Source: Chloroflexota bacterium (GTDB lineage Bacteria > Chloroflexota > Anaerolineae > Aggregatilineales > UBA2796). Taken from it: DNA of 64,000 bases. This document shows positions 1 to 8,474 of the stretch, one piece after another. The stretch is taken from positions 1-64,000 of the forward strand of contig JAJPHV010000057.1 of assembly GCA_021325095.1 (NCBI GenBank), written 5' to 3'. The position numbers and the translations under genes are program-made. How positions within the stretch are numbered: position 1 is the first letter of the stretch; each line of letters starts with the position of its first letter. The notes below the pieces were generated by a model. It worked only from the letters and a program-made list of their open reading frames with translations, was not told where the DNA came from and did no database searches.

Positions 1-1056
1 AGCGACAAGCGCTCGTCCGAAGCAGGTATGAAATACTTCCTGTTCGGCGCGTTCACGTCCACAATCATGCTGTACGGGATGAGCCTGCTGTACGGCTTCA
101 CCGGGCACACCAACCTGTATGCCATTGGTGAGACGCTGCGCACCATGCCCTTCAAGACGGGCGATGCCATCAACGTTTCCCTGGCGCTGCCGATCCTGCT
201 GGCGATGGTGCTGATCGTGGTCGGCTTCGGCTTCAAAGTGAGCGCCGTGCCGTTCCACTTCTGGACACCGGATGTTTACGAGGGTGCACCCACGCCCGTC
301 ACAGCCTTCATCAGCGTGGCGAGCAAGGCGGCCAGCTTCGCGCTGCTGACGCGCTTCTTCATTATCGTCTTCCAGGGCGACCCGACGACGCGCTTCTGGG
401 TGCAGTTGATCGCCGTGATGGCGTTGGTGACGATGACGGTGGGCAACCTGCTGGCGCTGCCGCAGCGCAACATCAAGCGCCTGATCGCTTACTCCTCGAT
501 TGCGCAGGCGGGCTACGCGCTGGTCGGCGTGGCGGCCATTGCCGCGCAGCCTGGCGCCACAGTCGGCGCGGGCGTGGCAGCAGTGGGCTTCTACATGGCG
601 ATGTACGTGCTGACCAACCTGGCGGCTTTCGGCGTGATCATCCTGTTCGCCAACGCGACGGGCAGCGAAACCATTGCGGACTTCGCCGGGTTGTCGCGCC
701 GGAACATCGGGTTGGCGCTGGCGATGACGGTGGCGCTGCTGTCGCTGGGCGGCATTCCCCCGGCAGCGGGCTTCATCGGCAAATTCTTCCTGTTCCGGGC
801 CGCCGTCGACTCCGGGTTGACCTGGCTGGCCGTTGCGGGCGTCATGAACTCCATCATCGCTCTGTACTATTACCTGATCGTGATCAAGGTCATGTTCGTG
901 GATCGCAGTGAAGACGAAAACAAGCCGATCCCGGTCAGCCAGCCTTACGTGTGGGCATTGGGGCTTACATGCCTCCTGGTCGTGCTGATGGGCACGGTGG
1001 CCGCCACACCGCTCTACGATTGGGCCTCACGGGCGGCGCAGGGGTTGTTCTCGTAG
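1..1056 (+). CDS. nuoN: NADH-quinone oxidoreductase subunit N, 5'-truncated by window edge
   Basis: This is the C-terminal part of the NuoN proton-pumping membrane subunit of respiratory complex I. The frame is open from base 1 (SDKRSSEAGMKYFLFGA), so the true start lies outside the window. The visible 351 residues are strongly hydrophobic with many membrane segments. They carry the antiporter-family signatures FHFWTPDVYEGAPTPVTAF and KRLIAYSSIAQAGYALVG, and GGIPPAAGFIGKF further on; the Lys and charged residues of these segments belong to the proton channel in this family. NuoN is normally the last gene of the nuo operon, and a terminator-like hairpin follows 25 bases after the stop, which fits. 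The identification is secure; only the N-terminus is missing. Confidence 0.95.
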   Translation, partial: SDKRSSEAGMKYFLFGAFTSTIMLYGMSLLYGFTGHTNLYAIGETLRTMPFKTGDAINVSLALPILLAMVLIVVGFGFKVSAVPFHFWTPDVYEGAPTPVTAFISVASKAASFALLTRFFIIVFQGDPTTRFWVQLIAVMALVTMTVGNLLALPQRNIKRLIAYSSIAQAGYALVGVAAIAAQPGATVGAGVAAVGFYMAMYVLTNLAAFGVIILFANATGSETIADFAGLSRRNIGLALAMTVALLSLGGIPPAAGFIGKFFLFRAAVDSGLTWLAVAGVMNSIIALYYYLIVIKVMFVDRSEDENKPIPVSQPYVWALGLTCLLVVLMGTVAATPLYDWASRAAQGLFS

Positions 1057-1078
1057 ACGGCGACAGTTTCGTATCGGA

Positions 1079-1369
1079 CTACGGCGGCCAACAGGTCGCC
1101 GTTTTATTAATGAAACTCGTCGTGGTCGCTATGAATACCGCGCACAGGATGGCAAGGCCGTCGACCAGTATCTCCCTCGACAGCAGACCGAGGATAACCG
1201 CCAATACTGCCGCACCGAGCAAGATCAAGATCGTCCGATCCCGAAAGCCCGCCAGGTATTGCCGCCACCAGGACACCCGATTCGTGCTTGGCAACGAATT
1301 CGTGCCGAAGCGCTGGCGGCTTTCCAGTACCTGCGCCTCGGTCAGGCCGCTGGCCGAGAATGGGGGCAT
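1079..1369 (-). pseudogene. Remnant of a cation-transporting P-type ATPase (N-terminus only)
   Basis: The 96-residue frame begins like the cation-ATPase N-terminal domain (GLTEAQVLESRQRFGTNSLP) and runs into the first membrane region (ILILLGAAVLAVILGLL, then DGLAILCAVFIATT). A Ca2+/Mg2+ P-type ATPase should have about 850-900 residues. The phosphorylation motif DKTGT, the ATP-binding domain and the remaining helices are all absent. The last residues (about TATCWPP) are antisense reading through the nuoN terminator, so the 3' nine-tenths of the gene has been deleted and the nuo operon end now abuts the fragment. It cannot function as a transporter. Confidence 0.75.
1081..1106 (+). terminator. 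Intrinsic terminator after nuoN
   Basis: A 9-bp stem (1081-1089 with 1094-1102, one G-T pair) with an AACA loop is followed directly by TTTTATTAA. It lies 25 bases past the nuoN stop in the right orientation to end the nuo operon. Confidence 0.7.
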
Positions 1370-1421
1370 TCCCTGTTCGGTTGATGGCTCAGTGTGGCAG
1401 GCAAGACGATGGGTGATTGGC

Positions 1422-2012
1422 TCATTCAGCCGCGCCTCGCAATCTACTCAGGAATTGCTGCCACAGGCCGGGCTTGCCAACAGGCTGCGCCTGGCCCCTG
1501 GCTTTGTAGGTTTCCAGTGCCTGCCGGAGACGGTCATTCTCGCCCTTGAGCGCAGCGTTCTCCTCTTTCAGGCGCAGGGCGAGTGATTTATACGCGACAT
1601 ACTGCTTCTCAATGGGGTCATAGCGCATTTCCAGCACGCGGTGGTCACGCATGATGTCGAAGGCAAAGTTCTTCATGGCAGCGTGTTTGGCTTCCATCGT
1701 GATGGCCCGGTCCAGCAGCTTCTTGATTTCCTCGTCACGCAAACCAGCCGCACCGTCGGTGACGGAAAGCGCTTTCTCCGCACGCGCATAAGCCATGCCC
1801 ACCGTGAGGAGCATGATCAGGCCCTCGTTTGGCTTCCAATCGTTGGCCTGCATCGTCCCCTGGATGGCCTCCCAGGTGTCGCGCATCAGGGTGACTTCGA
1901 CCTTGACCTGTTCAGCCCCTTCAAAAAACCTGTGCTCGAACGCCTCGGTAAAGGAGTGAAACGGCCCATTTTCACCCGTCACTTCCGCTTTCGAATCAGT
2001 TGGCTTGTTCAT
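1422..2012 (-). CDS. Hypothetical protein with C-terminal coiled coil
   Basis: A 196-residue soluble protein of no family I recognise. It is mostly helical and charged. Residues about 135-170 (LALRLKEENAALKGENDRLRQALETY) have a clear heptad pattern typical of a coiled coil. The tail (QQFLSRLRGAAE) looks amphipathic. There is no signal peptide or membrane segment. It is the last gene of a three-gene minus-strand set (DUF6062 protein, helical protein, this one), 17 bases after the preceding gene, so the three are probably co-transcribed. Function is unknown; a structural or scaffold role is only a guess. Confidence 0.7.
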   Translation of the reverse strand: MNKPTDSKAEVTGENGPFHSFTEAFEHRFFEGAEQVKVEVTLMRDTWEAIQGTMQANDWKPNEGLIMLLTVGMAYARAEKALSVTDGAAGLRDEEIKKLLDRAITMEAKHAAMKNFAFDIMRDHRVLEMRYDPIEKQYVAYKSLALRLKEENAALKGENDRLRQALETYKARGQAQPVGKPGLWQQFLSRLRGAAE

Positions 2013-2029
2013 ACATCCCTCCCATTCAG

Positions 2030-2461
2030 CTAATGTCGGCGCGTTTCACCCTCAAGCGCGTGCCGGAGACGAGCAATCACATCGCCGAGGCGTTGCAGGG
2101 GCGGCGTGAATACCGTATCCAGTTCTGGCGCAACCTCTCCATAGCGAACCAGTTTTTCGGGGCGAATATCCTGCAAGTCCGCCCAGTGGATCGCCAGCTT
2201 GCCCCACAGGTCGTTGCGGGCATTCTGAACTTCCACGGGCAGGTTCAGTTCCCTCGCCAGTTCAGCGATTTCGGCGAGGGCAGCCTGGATCAACTGGTGG
2301 ATTTGCGCCTGCTGCTCAGGCGGCAGCATTCCATTGCGTCGATAGAGGATGCCCTCCTCATTGGCCTGTTCGGCAAGGGCCTGCCGAAGCGTCATTTCCA
2401 GCGCGCACAGCGTCACGGCGACGGAAATGCGCTGAGATCGATTAAGCAGATCGCGGGTCAC
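2030..2461 (-). CDS. Hypothetical helical protein
   Basis: A 143-residue protein that I do not recognise. The start chosen is a GTG at 2461 (VTRDLLNRSQRISV), preceded by GGGAG and overlapping the end of the DUF6062 gene by 20 bases. An upstream ATG at 2539 would give a longer form but lies deep inside the neighbour and has no ribosome site. The sequence is helix-rich (QAQIHQLIQAALAEIAELAREL) and lacks Cys, membrane segments and a signal peptide. The overlap suggests translational coupling with the DUF6062 gene, so the two products may act together. Confidence 0.65.
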   Translation of the reverse strand: MTRDLLNRSQRISVAVTLCALEMTLRQALAEQANEEGILYRRNGMLPPEQQAQIHQLIQAALAEIAELARELNLPVEVQNARNDLWGKLAIHWADLQDIRPEKLVRYGEVAPELDTVFTPPLQRLGDVIARLRHALEGETRRH

Positions 2462-3176
2462 TGCCGAATACTCCCTTCTCCCCGGCCATGCGCCGAACGG
2501 CCCGCTGCCAGCTATCGCCCTCGGCGCCCATCGGCTCATGCGCCCGACGGTGGTCGTTCTTCTCGATGAACTCGTTCAGATCAGCCTTGAGCTTTCGCCA
2601 GATCGTGGCCTGGATATTGGCGAACAGTTGTAGCTGTTCCGGGTTGGTCACAAGACGCAGTACCTGGCGGAAGTGGGGCAGGCACAGCCCCTCCGAAGCG
2701 CGATAGGCATCCTGCAACTGTGTGTCGTCGACGTACTCGCTCAGGACCCGCACATAGCTACGCTCAGAACCGTTTCGTAATTCGCAGGCCAGACAGGGCA
2801 TGGCAGGTTCCAGCCGCTCTGCCAGAGCAGGCCCCGCCGAGTCAGCGCCGCCATTCCGAAAGCGCCTGATCCCGGACGGGGCAGTCGGCATTGCCACTGG
2901 AACCTGTTCCACGATGTTCAGTACTTCGTCGAGCGTGGCGTTGTACAGGATGGCGATGCCCAGTGCTCCACCTTTGTAACGGGTGAGCTGCCAGGCATGT
3001 TCATTGCATAGCCCTCGGCGCGCCCGGAAGGCACGATGCGAGTCAGGCTCATTGACCCGTTCGTACAGGAGCAAATCCAGGAAATGATCCACATCGCGCA
3101 GGACGAGGTTGCACACTACACAGCCAGGTTTTGGGAAGGTCTCGACGAGATCGAAATAACCAAGTGGCGTCACCAT
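2442..3176 (-). CDS. DUF6062 family protein with two Cys/His modules
   Basis: A 244-residue protein matching what I know as DUF6062, a family of unknown function. I chose ATG 3176 because AAAGGAGG lies just upstream; a GTG at 3194 is also in frame. The protein contains an internal repeat. Module 1 has CVVC near residue 20 and LCNEH about 45 residues later; module 2 has CLAC near residue 130 and LCLPH about 45 residues later. Each module therefore offers C-x2-C plus C-x2-H, which looks like a metal (zinc) site. It leads the three-gene operon. The metal site is inferred from residue spacing only. Confidence 0.75.
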   Translation of the reverse strand: MVTPLGYFDLVETFPKPGCVVCNLVLRDVDHFLDLLLYERVNEPDSHRAFRARRGLCNEHAWQLTRYKGGALGIAILYNATLDEVLNIVEQVPVAMPTAPSGIRRFRNGGADSAGPALAERLEPAMPCLACELRNGSERSYVRVLSEYVDDTQLQDAYRASEGLCLPHFRQVLRLVTNPEQLQLFANIQATIWRKLKADLNEFIEKNDHRRAHEPMGAEGDSWQRAVRRMAGEKGVFGSDPRSA

Positions 3177-3242
3177 CCAGCCTCCTTTACGCACCTACCT
3201 CCACCCTCGTCATCGTCACATTGAACCGATATTACCAACAAA

Positions 3243-3280
3243 ATAGCCTCTACCACGTGCATATCACAGGTAGAGGCTAT
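3243..3280. repeat. Perfect 12-bp inverted repeat upstream of the DUF6062 operon
   Basis: ATAGCCTCTACC (3243-3254) and its exact complement (3269-3280) flank a 14-base loop. It lies 66 bases upstream of the DUF6062 start. There is no T-run, so it is more likely an operator or RNA hairpin than an intrinsic terminator. The 3177-3705 gap otherwise holds only the second hairpin listed next and no convincing gene. Confidence 0.5.
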
Positions 3281-3359
3281 CAGCCATCCACTGGCAATCT
3301 CCCCACAGGGAGCGCGAGCCTCATCGCTTTCGATTGCTGACTATTCTACCGCGGTTGGG

Positions 3360-3386
3360 CCATTGGGGGTAACGATCCCCCAATGG
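3360..3386. repeat. Perfect 10-bp stem-loop in the DUF6062 / FAD-oxidoreductase gap
   Basis: CCATTGGGGG (3360-3369), loop TAACGAT, CCCCCAATGG (3377-3386). It is an intergenic hairpin between divergently transcribed genes with no T-tract on either side. Role unknown. Confidence 0.45.
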
Positions 3387-3705
3387 GGGGCTGATCGGTG
3401 CTCAGGCTGGTTTTCCGTCCCGAAGCGCCTCAAGGCGCTCCCGCCTACAAGCCACCCGGTAGGTGCCATCAGCCTCGATGGACAACCCACCGTCCTATGA
3501 GGCAGTGTGATGAGGTAGTGTGGCGTTTCCCCAGATCGTAACCTTGTCTGAGCGTATCGATTTTATCAGACCCGCCCACAAGTGATAACTGGCGTTCGAC
3601 AGGGTGATTTCCTGTACTGCCGCCCCTCTGTACATCCCCTTATGATCGGGCGAACAGACGATTCGACTGTCCATTAGCACCAGTAGCACCAGAAGAGGGG
3701 CGACC

Positions 3706-4881
3706 ATGCCACATACGTTTGACGCGATCATCATCGGGGCCGGGATCATGGGTTGCAGCACGGCCTTCCAACTGGCAAAGCGCGGCTGGAAAGTCGCCGT
3801 GCTGGAAAAGGATCACATCGGCAGCGGATCGACGGGCAAATCGTCGGCCATCATCCGCCAGCACTATTCCAACGAAGTCACGGCGCGCATGGCGCTCTAC
3901 GGCCTGCGCGAATTTCAGGACTTTAAGGAACGGGTCGGCGGCGAGTGCGGATTCGTCCGCACGGGCTACGTCGGAATAGCCTCGGCAAAGGATCAGGCTG
4001 GACTGGCGGCCAACGTCGCTTTGCAGCAAAGTATCGGGATCAAGACGGACTTGATTTCGGCGGAATGCCTGCGCGAAATCATGCCGGGCGTCGAGACGAG
4101 CGATCTGGTCTCGGCCTGCTACGAGCCGGAAAGTGGCTATGCCGACCCGCATCTGACGGTGAACGCCTACGCCGATGCAGCGCGACGCCTGGGCGCGCAG
4201 ATTTTCGTGAACAGCGAAGTCGTGGGGGTGCGCTTTGTAAGCGGGCATGTCGCTGGCGTGGACACAAAGGCTGATCGGCTCGACGCGCCGCTCGTGCTGA
4301 ACTGCGCTGGCCCCTGGGGAGCGCGGGTCGCCAGGTTAGTCGGTCTGGACGTACCGATCAATCCTTGCCGGGTGCAGGTCACTTTCTTCCGTCGCCCGGC
4401 AGGGCATGAGGCGGCCCACCCCGTCGTCGCCGATTTCATCCACGCCACCTATTTCCGCGCCGAAACGGGCAACCTGACCCTGGTCGGCCTGATCGATCCA
4501 GCAGAAGCCAATGCCATCGTCAACCCCGACAGCTATAATGAAAGTGTTGGCACGGATTTTGTGCTGGACGTTGGCGAGCGGCTGGTGCGTCGCTACCCGG
4601 CGATGGAACGCAGCCAGAACACCGGAGGCTATGCGGGCCTGTATGCCATCACCCCGGACTGGCATCCGATCATTGACGAGTTACCGGCGGGCAGCGGCTT
4701 TTTCATCTGCGCCGGGTTCAGCGGGCACGGCTTCAAGCTCGGCCCGGCAGTGGGCCTGATGGCCGCCGAGATGCTCATCGGGGAAAGCACGCCAACCTTT
4801 GACCGCCGGCTGTTCCGGTTCAGCCGCTACGCCGAAAACGATCCGGTACGGGGGCGGTACGAATACAGCATTGCAGGCTGA
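3706..4881 (+). CDS. FAD-dependent oxidoreductase, DAO family (glycine/sarcosine oxidase-like)
   Basis: A 391-residue flavoprotein of the D-amino-acid oxidase superfamily, which oxidises the C-N bond of small amines or amino acids with FAD. The N-terminus carries the dinucleotide-binding motif IIIGAGIMGCSTAFQLAKRG followed by an acidic residue (VLEKD). The region GSGSTGKSSAIIRQHYS matches sarcosine oxidase beta/glycine oxidase proteins, and the C-terminal FSGHGFKLGPAVG is the second FAD-contacting motif. GAGGGG upstream of ATG 3706 supports the start. It is followed 21 bases later by an FGGY kinase, so the two are probably one operon. The substrate cannot be read from sequence; sarcosine, dimethylglycine or a sugar-derived amine are possible. 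Confidence 0.85.
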   Translation: MPHTFDAIIIGAGIMGCSTAFQLAKRGWKVAVLEKDHIGSGSTGKSSAIIRQHYSNEVTARMALYGLREFQDFKERVGGECGFVRTGYVGIASAKDQAGLAANVALQQSIGIKTDLISAECLREIMPGVETSDLVSACYEPESGYADPHLTVNAYADAARRLGAQIFVNSEVVGVRFVSGHVAGVDTKADRLDAPLVLNCAGPWGARVARLVGLDVPINPCRVQVTFFRRPAGHEAAHPVVADFIHATYFRAETGNLTLVGLIDPAEANAIVNPDSYNESVGTDFVLDVGERLVRRYPAMERSQNTGGYAGLYAITPDWHPIIDELPAGSGFFICAGFSGHGFKLGPAVGLMAAEMLIGESTPTFDRRLFRFSRYAENDPVRGRYEYSIAG

Positions 4882-4902
4882 GGAAGGCGACTCCAATCTG
4901 GT

Positions 4903-6432
4903 ATGAAGTGCTATGTTCTGGCTCACGACCTGGGAACGTCGGGTAATAAAGCCACGCTCTACGACGACGCTGGCCGCATGGTCGGCAGCGCCTTTGACGG
5001 CTACAGCACCGAGTACGCTCACACCGGCTGGGCCGAGCAGCATCCGGCGGATTGGTGGCGGGCTGTGTGCGCCTCCACGCGCCAGCTTTTGCAGGAGTGC
5101 CGGGTACGCGGCGACGAGGTGGCCTGCATCGTCTTCAGCGGGCAGATGATGGGCTGTGCGCCGCTGGACAAAGCGGCCAGACCGCTGCGCAGCGCCATCA
5201 TCTGGGCCGACCAGCGCTCCGTTGCCCAGGAACGCTGGATCACCGAGCAGCTCTCGAAAGAGGACATTTACCGCATCACGGGCCATCGCGTCGCCGCGTC
5301 CTCAACGCTGTGCAAGATGCTGTGGTTCCGCGACAACCAGCCGGATGTATACCGGGCCACCCACAAATTCGTGCAGGCCAAAGACGCGATTGTGGCCCGG
5401 CTCACCGGCCACTTTGTGACCGACCCCTCGGACGCTTCCGGGACAAACCTGTACGATCTGGACAGCGGCACGTGGTCGGCGCGCATCCTCGACGCAGCCC
5501 GGCTTGACCCGGCACAGTTGCCTGACATTCGCCCATCAACCGAGGTGGTGGGAACAGTTCTGTCGAATGTAGCAGACGAGGTGGGCGTGCCCGCCGGAAC
5601 GCCCGTCGTGGTCGGCGGGGGCGATGGCGTCAGCGCCGCCATTGGCGCGGGCGTGATCCGCGAGGGATCGGCCTTCAACTATATCGGCTCCTCGTCGTGG
5701 ATTTCGCTGGCGACGAAAAAACCGATTTACGAGCCGGACCTCAAGACCTATACCTTTGCCCACATGCTTCCAGGTATGTTCAGCCCGTGTGGGGCGATGC
5801 AAATGGCGGGCGGCGCCTATGCCTGGACGCGCCACCAGTTGGGCACGCCGGAAATGCGGGCGGCGCTGGCGCTTGGCCTCAGCCCCTACGAACTGCTGAA
5901 CGCTCAGGCGGAAAAATCGCCGCCCGGCGCGAACGGCCTGATCTTCCTGCCATACCTGCTCGGCGAACGCAGCCCATACTGGAACCCGCACGCTCGCGGG
6001 GCGTTCATCGGCCTGACCATCCGCCACACGCGCGCCGACATGATCCGCGCGGTTCTGGAGGGTGTTACCATGAACCTGCGGATCGTCCAGGCAGCGTTTA
6101 TGGCACAGGGCGCGCGCATCGAGGCCATGCGCGTCATTGGTGGCGGGGCACGCGGGCGCTTGTGGAACCGGATCAGGGCCGACATTTACGGCGTGCCGGT
6201 TCATCGCCTGGCGATTCTTGAGGAGGCAACCTCGATGGGCGCGGCGTTGGCGGGTGGCATCGGAGTCGGACTATACCCGGATTTCAGCCTGATCGAATCG
6301 ATGAACCGGGTCGTCGAGGTGATCGAACCTGACCCACACGCGCAGGCTATCTACCAGCAAATTTTCCCGATCTTCGAAGCTGCTTACCAGGCGCTCGTGC
6401 CCATCTACGAGCAGATGGCCGGGATCGAATAG
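4903..6432 (+). CDS. FGGY-family carbohydrate kinase (xylulokinase-like)
   Basis: A 509-residue cytosolic kinase of the usual FGGY length that phosphorylates a sugar or polyol with ATP. Visible elements are the N-terminal phosphate loop DLGTSGNKATLYDDAG, the substrate-region residues WAEQHPADWW and SGQMMG, WADQRS, the central GGGDGVSAAIGAG, and the C-terminal ATP-site motif GGGARGRLWNRIRADIYGVPV. The arrangement is closest to xylulokinases, but the family also includes gluconate, erythritol and ribulose kinases. It is paired with the preceding FAD oxidoreductase, an unusual neighbour. A carbohydrate role is certain; the exact sugar is not. Confidence 0.85.
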   Translation: MKCYVLAHDLGTSGNKATLYDDAGRMVGSAFDGYSTEYAHTGWAEQHPADWWRAVCASTRQLLQECRVRGDEVACIVFSGQMMGCAPLDKAARPLRSAIIWADQRSVAQERWITEQLSKEDIYRITGHRVAASSTLCKMLWFRDNQPDVYRATHKFVQAKDAIVARLTGHFVTDPSDASGTNLYDLDSGTWSARILDAARLDPAQLPDIRPSTEVVGTVLSNVADEVGVPAGTPVVVGGGDGVSAAIGAGVIREGSAFNYIGSSSWISLATKKPIYEPDLKTYTFAHMLPGMFSPCGAMQMAGGAYAWTRHQLGTPEMRAALALGLSPYELLNAQAEKSPPGANGLIFLPYLLGERSPYWNPHARGAFIGLTIRHTRADMIRAVLEGVTMNLRIVQAAFMAQGARIEAMRVIGGGARGRLWNRIRADIYGVPVHRLAILEEATSMGAALAGGIGVGLYPDFSLIESMNRVVEVIEPDPHAQAIYQQIFPIFEAAYQALVPIYEQMAGIE

Positions 6433-6442
6433 CAGCACGCTC

Positions 6443-6829
6443 TCAGACCTGGCGCCGGCCCTCTCGTTTACTAGAGTTTGTTTCGTTCTCCCTTGGGATA
6501 ATGCTGATCTCGCCATTGGACTGCACAAACGCCTTGGCGACCTGCTCAAACGATTCGATGCCCTGCAAGCGCATCTGCTCCTCAATATCATCCCGCGTCA
6601 GCAACTCCTTGCGCGCATTGGCCGGGATCAAGCGACCATCGTTGATAGTCAGTAGCAGCGCGGGATGGATCAATCTGTAAAACCAGGGTTGATGGTAGGC
6701 CATGTAATTCAGCAGCCAATCCCACAGGATCAGTGTCCCGCCCAGGATCAGCGCATCGACCACCGAGATGGCCCGACAGGCCGATTTGCCCACCTTACCA
6801 ATCTGTGCGATGATGACTTCCATTCCCAC
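6443..6829 (-). pseudogene. Truncated DUF421 (YetF-type) membrane protein
   Basis: The 128-residue frame (GTG at 6829) keeps the last membrane helix (VVDALILGGTLILWDWLLNY) and the soluble DUF421 domain (LLLTINDGRLIPANARKELL, then MRLQGIESFEQVAKAFVQSNGEISII). Full-length YetF/YcaP-type proteins have about 220 residues and three membrane helices; the first two are missing here. The start lies only 30 bases from the divergent secreted-protein gene at 6860, leaving little room for its own promoter. I read it as a gene fragment, although a short single-helix version may still be expressed. Role of the family: unknown, membrane-associated. Confidence 0.6.
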
Positions 6830-6859
6830 TTTTCTTTGCGTTCACAAGGAGACACATCG

Positions 6860-8473
6860 ATGCCGTTCCAACGCTTCCGTTTGCTGGTTCTGATCGCCTG
6901 TCTGCTGCTTGCGCCGGGCACTCACTTCACCGCAGCACGCAGCCAGGCCGGTACGGTGGTGGCCGATCTGGGCTTCCGACCCGACGCCAATGGCTTTGGC
7001 TTTGAAAACTACGGGCCGGGCTTCACCAGTCTCACTCCTGTCGAGATGCGCCGGGCCTTTGGTGACCAGGTGTGCGCCAGCCTGGAAGGCGACAAGTGCA
7101 TCCTGACGCCGCCCGCCGAAGAGTGGATGAACCAGACCAACAAGATCATGGACGACGGCCACTGCTATGGATTCTCGGTCGCATCGCTCCGGCTGTTTTC
7201 CGGCGATCTGAAAGCGGGCGATTTTGGCGGCACAAGTACTGTCGAACTGCCCATCAAAGACAACGACAACCTTCAGCGGGAACTGGCCTATGCCTGGATT
7301 TTCCAGCGTTTTGACTCCGTGCGGCAGGCAGGGATTGGCGGCGAACCGAATGCCGTCCTGCAAAAGCTGATCGAACTGCTCAAGGCCGGAAAGGCGGAAA
7401 CCTATACGGTTGCCTTTTTCAAGGCTGACGGCGGCGGCGGTCACGCGGTTACACCCTATGCGGTGGAAGATCGTGGCAACGGCCAGATGGCAGTCCTGAT
7501 CTACGACAACAATTTCCCCAAGATCAGCCGTGAGATGCTGTTTGACACCAATGCCAACGCCTGGTCCTACGTGGCGTCGATCAACCCGAACGAACCAGAG
7601 GCTTTGTATCAGGGCGATGCCAACACCCAATCGCTGTTCCTGCTGCCCACCACGCCGGGTGTACCCCAGCAGCCTTGCCCGTTCTGCGAAGGTCAGCCCA
7701 CCTCTAGCGGACACCTGGCGCGACTGGCAGCAGTTAAAGAATACAACGAGATTTATCTGGACGGCGAAGGGCCGGTACACGGCCACCTGCTGATCACCGA
7801 CGAGCAGGGCAAGCGCACCGGCTTCGTTGATGGCAAGCTCGTGAACGAGAATCCGGACATTCTCGTTGAGCGGGACTTCACCGACGACCTGTGGAAGGAC
7901 GACGGAGAACCGATCTATAAAGTTCCGGTGGGCTTGAAATTCACGATCACCATCGACGGCAGTTCGCTCGACAAAGCCAACGCGACGGACGTCGTGATGG
8001 TCGGCCCAGGGCATAGTATCGGCATCACCGGCATCCAGTTGGATCCCAATCAGAAAGACACGCTGACGGTTTCACCCAACGGCTCATCATTGGTTTACAA
8101 GACGGACGGCACCGAGTCGCCCAATATCGTTGTGGGCGTCGAGAATCCGGGCGCGGATTACGAGTTCGACATCAAAGGCGTCGATATGGAAGGCGGCGGC
8201 ACGGTGCAGCTTAACCTTGACGACAAGCAGAATATCCTGACCCTGGACACGAAGGATAACAAGGCGGCTGCCACTTACGCGCTGGTTCTGACCCGCATTG
8301 ATGACAAGGGTGAGCAGTCGTTTGAGCACGAGGGCATTACGCTCGATCCGGGTGACGTGGTGCGCATCAAATTTGGTGACTGGACGGGCCAGGGTGGTGC
8401 GCTCACCCTCGAACTCGACAAGGGCGGCAAAGGCACAGACGTGGAGACGGCCACGCTGACCGACGACAAGTAG
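6860..8473 (+). CDS. Secreted protein with papain-like Cys-His-Asn signature and beta-rich C-terminus
   Basis: A 537-residue exported protein of no family I can name. ATG 6860 is preceded by AAGGAG, and the frame upstream has no such site. Residues 1-30 form a signal peptide (RLLVLIACLLLAPG). The region about 95-220 contains GHCYGFSVASL (Cys about 102), GGGHAVTPYAV (His about 195) and IYDNNFP (Asp/Asn about 216-218). This is the order and spacing of a papain-like catalytic triad. The C-terminal 200 residues are rich in Asp/Gly/Thr and look like beta-sandwich repeats that could bind a surface or ligand. It may be a secreted cysteine peptidase or an inactive relative; the triad is inferred from motif context. 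It converges on a second papain-fold-like gene two bases downstream. Confidence 0.6.
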   Translation: MPFQRFRLLVLIACLLLAPGTHFTAARSQAGTVVADLGFRPDANGFGFENYGPGFTSLTPVEMRRAFGDQVCASLEGDKCILTPPAEEWMNQTNKIMDDGHCYGFSVASLRLFSGDLKAGDFGGTSTVELPIKDNDNLQRELAYAWIFQRFDSVRQAGIGGEPNAVLQKLIELLKAGKAETYTVAFFKADGGGGHAVTPYAVEDRGNGQMAVLIYDNNFPKISREMLFDTNANAWSYVASINPNEPEALYQGDANTQSLFLLPTTPGVPQQPCPFCEGQPTSSGHLARLAAVKEYNEIYLDGEGPVHGHLLITDEQGKRTGFVDGKLVNENPDILVERDFTDDLWKDDGEPIYKVPVGLKFTITIDGSSLDKANATDVVMVGPGHSIGITGIQLDPNQKDTLTVSPNGSSLVYKTDGTESPNIVVGVENPGADYEFDIKGVDMEGGGTVQLNLDDKQNILTLDTKDNKAAATYALVLTRIDDKGEQSFEHEGITLDPGDVVRIKFGDWTGQGGALTLELDKGGKGTDVETATLTDDK

Positions 8474-8474
8474 A

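Noticed and set aside
951..1586. Plus-strand frame of 211 codons spanning the end of nuoN
   Set aside because: Out of frame with nuoN and antisense to the ATPase remnant and the 1422-2012 gene; no protein features.
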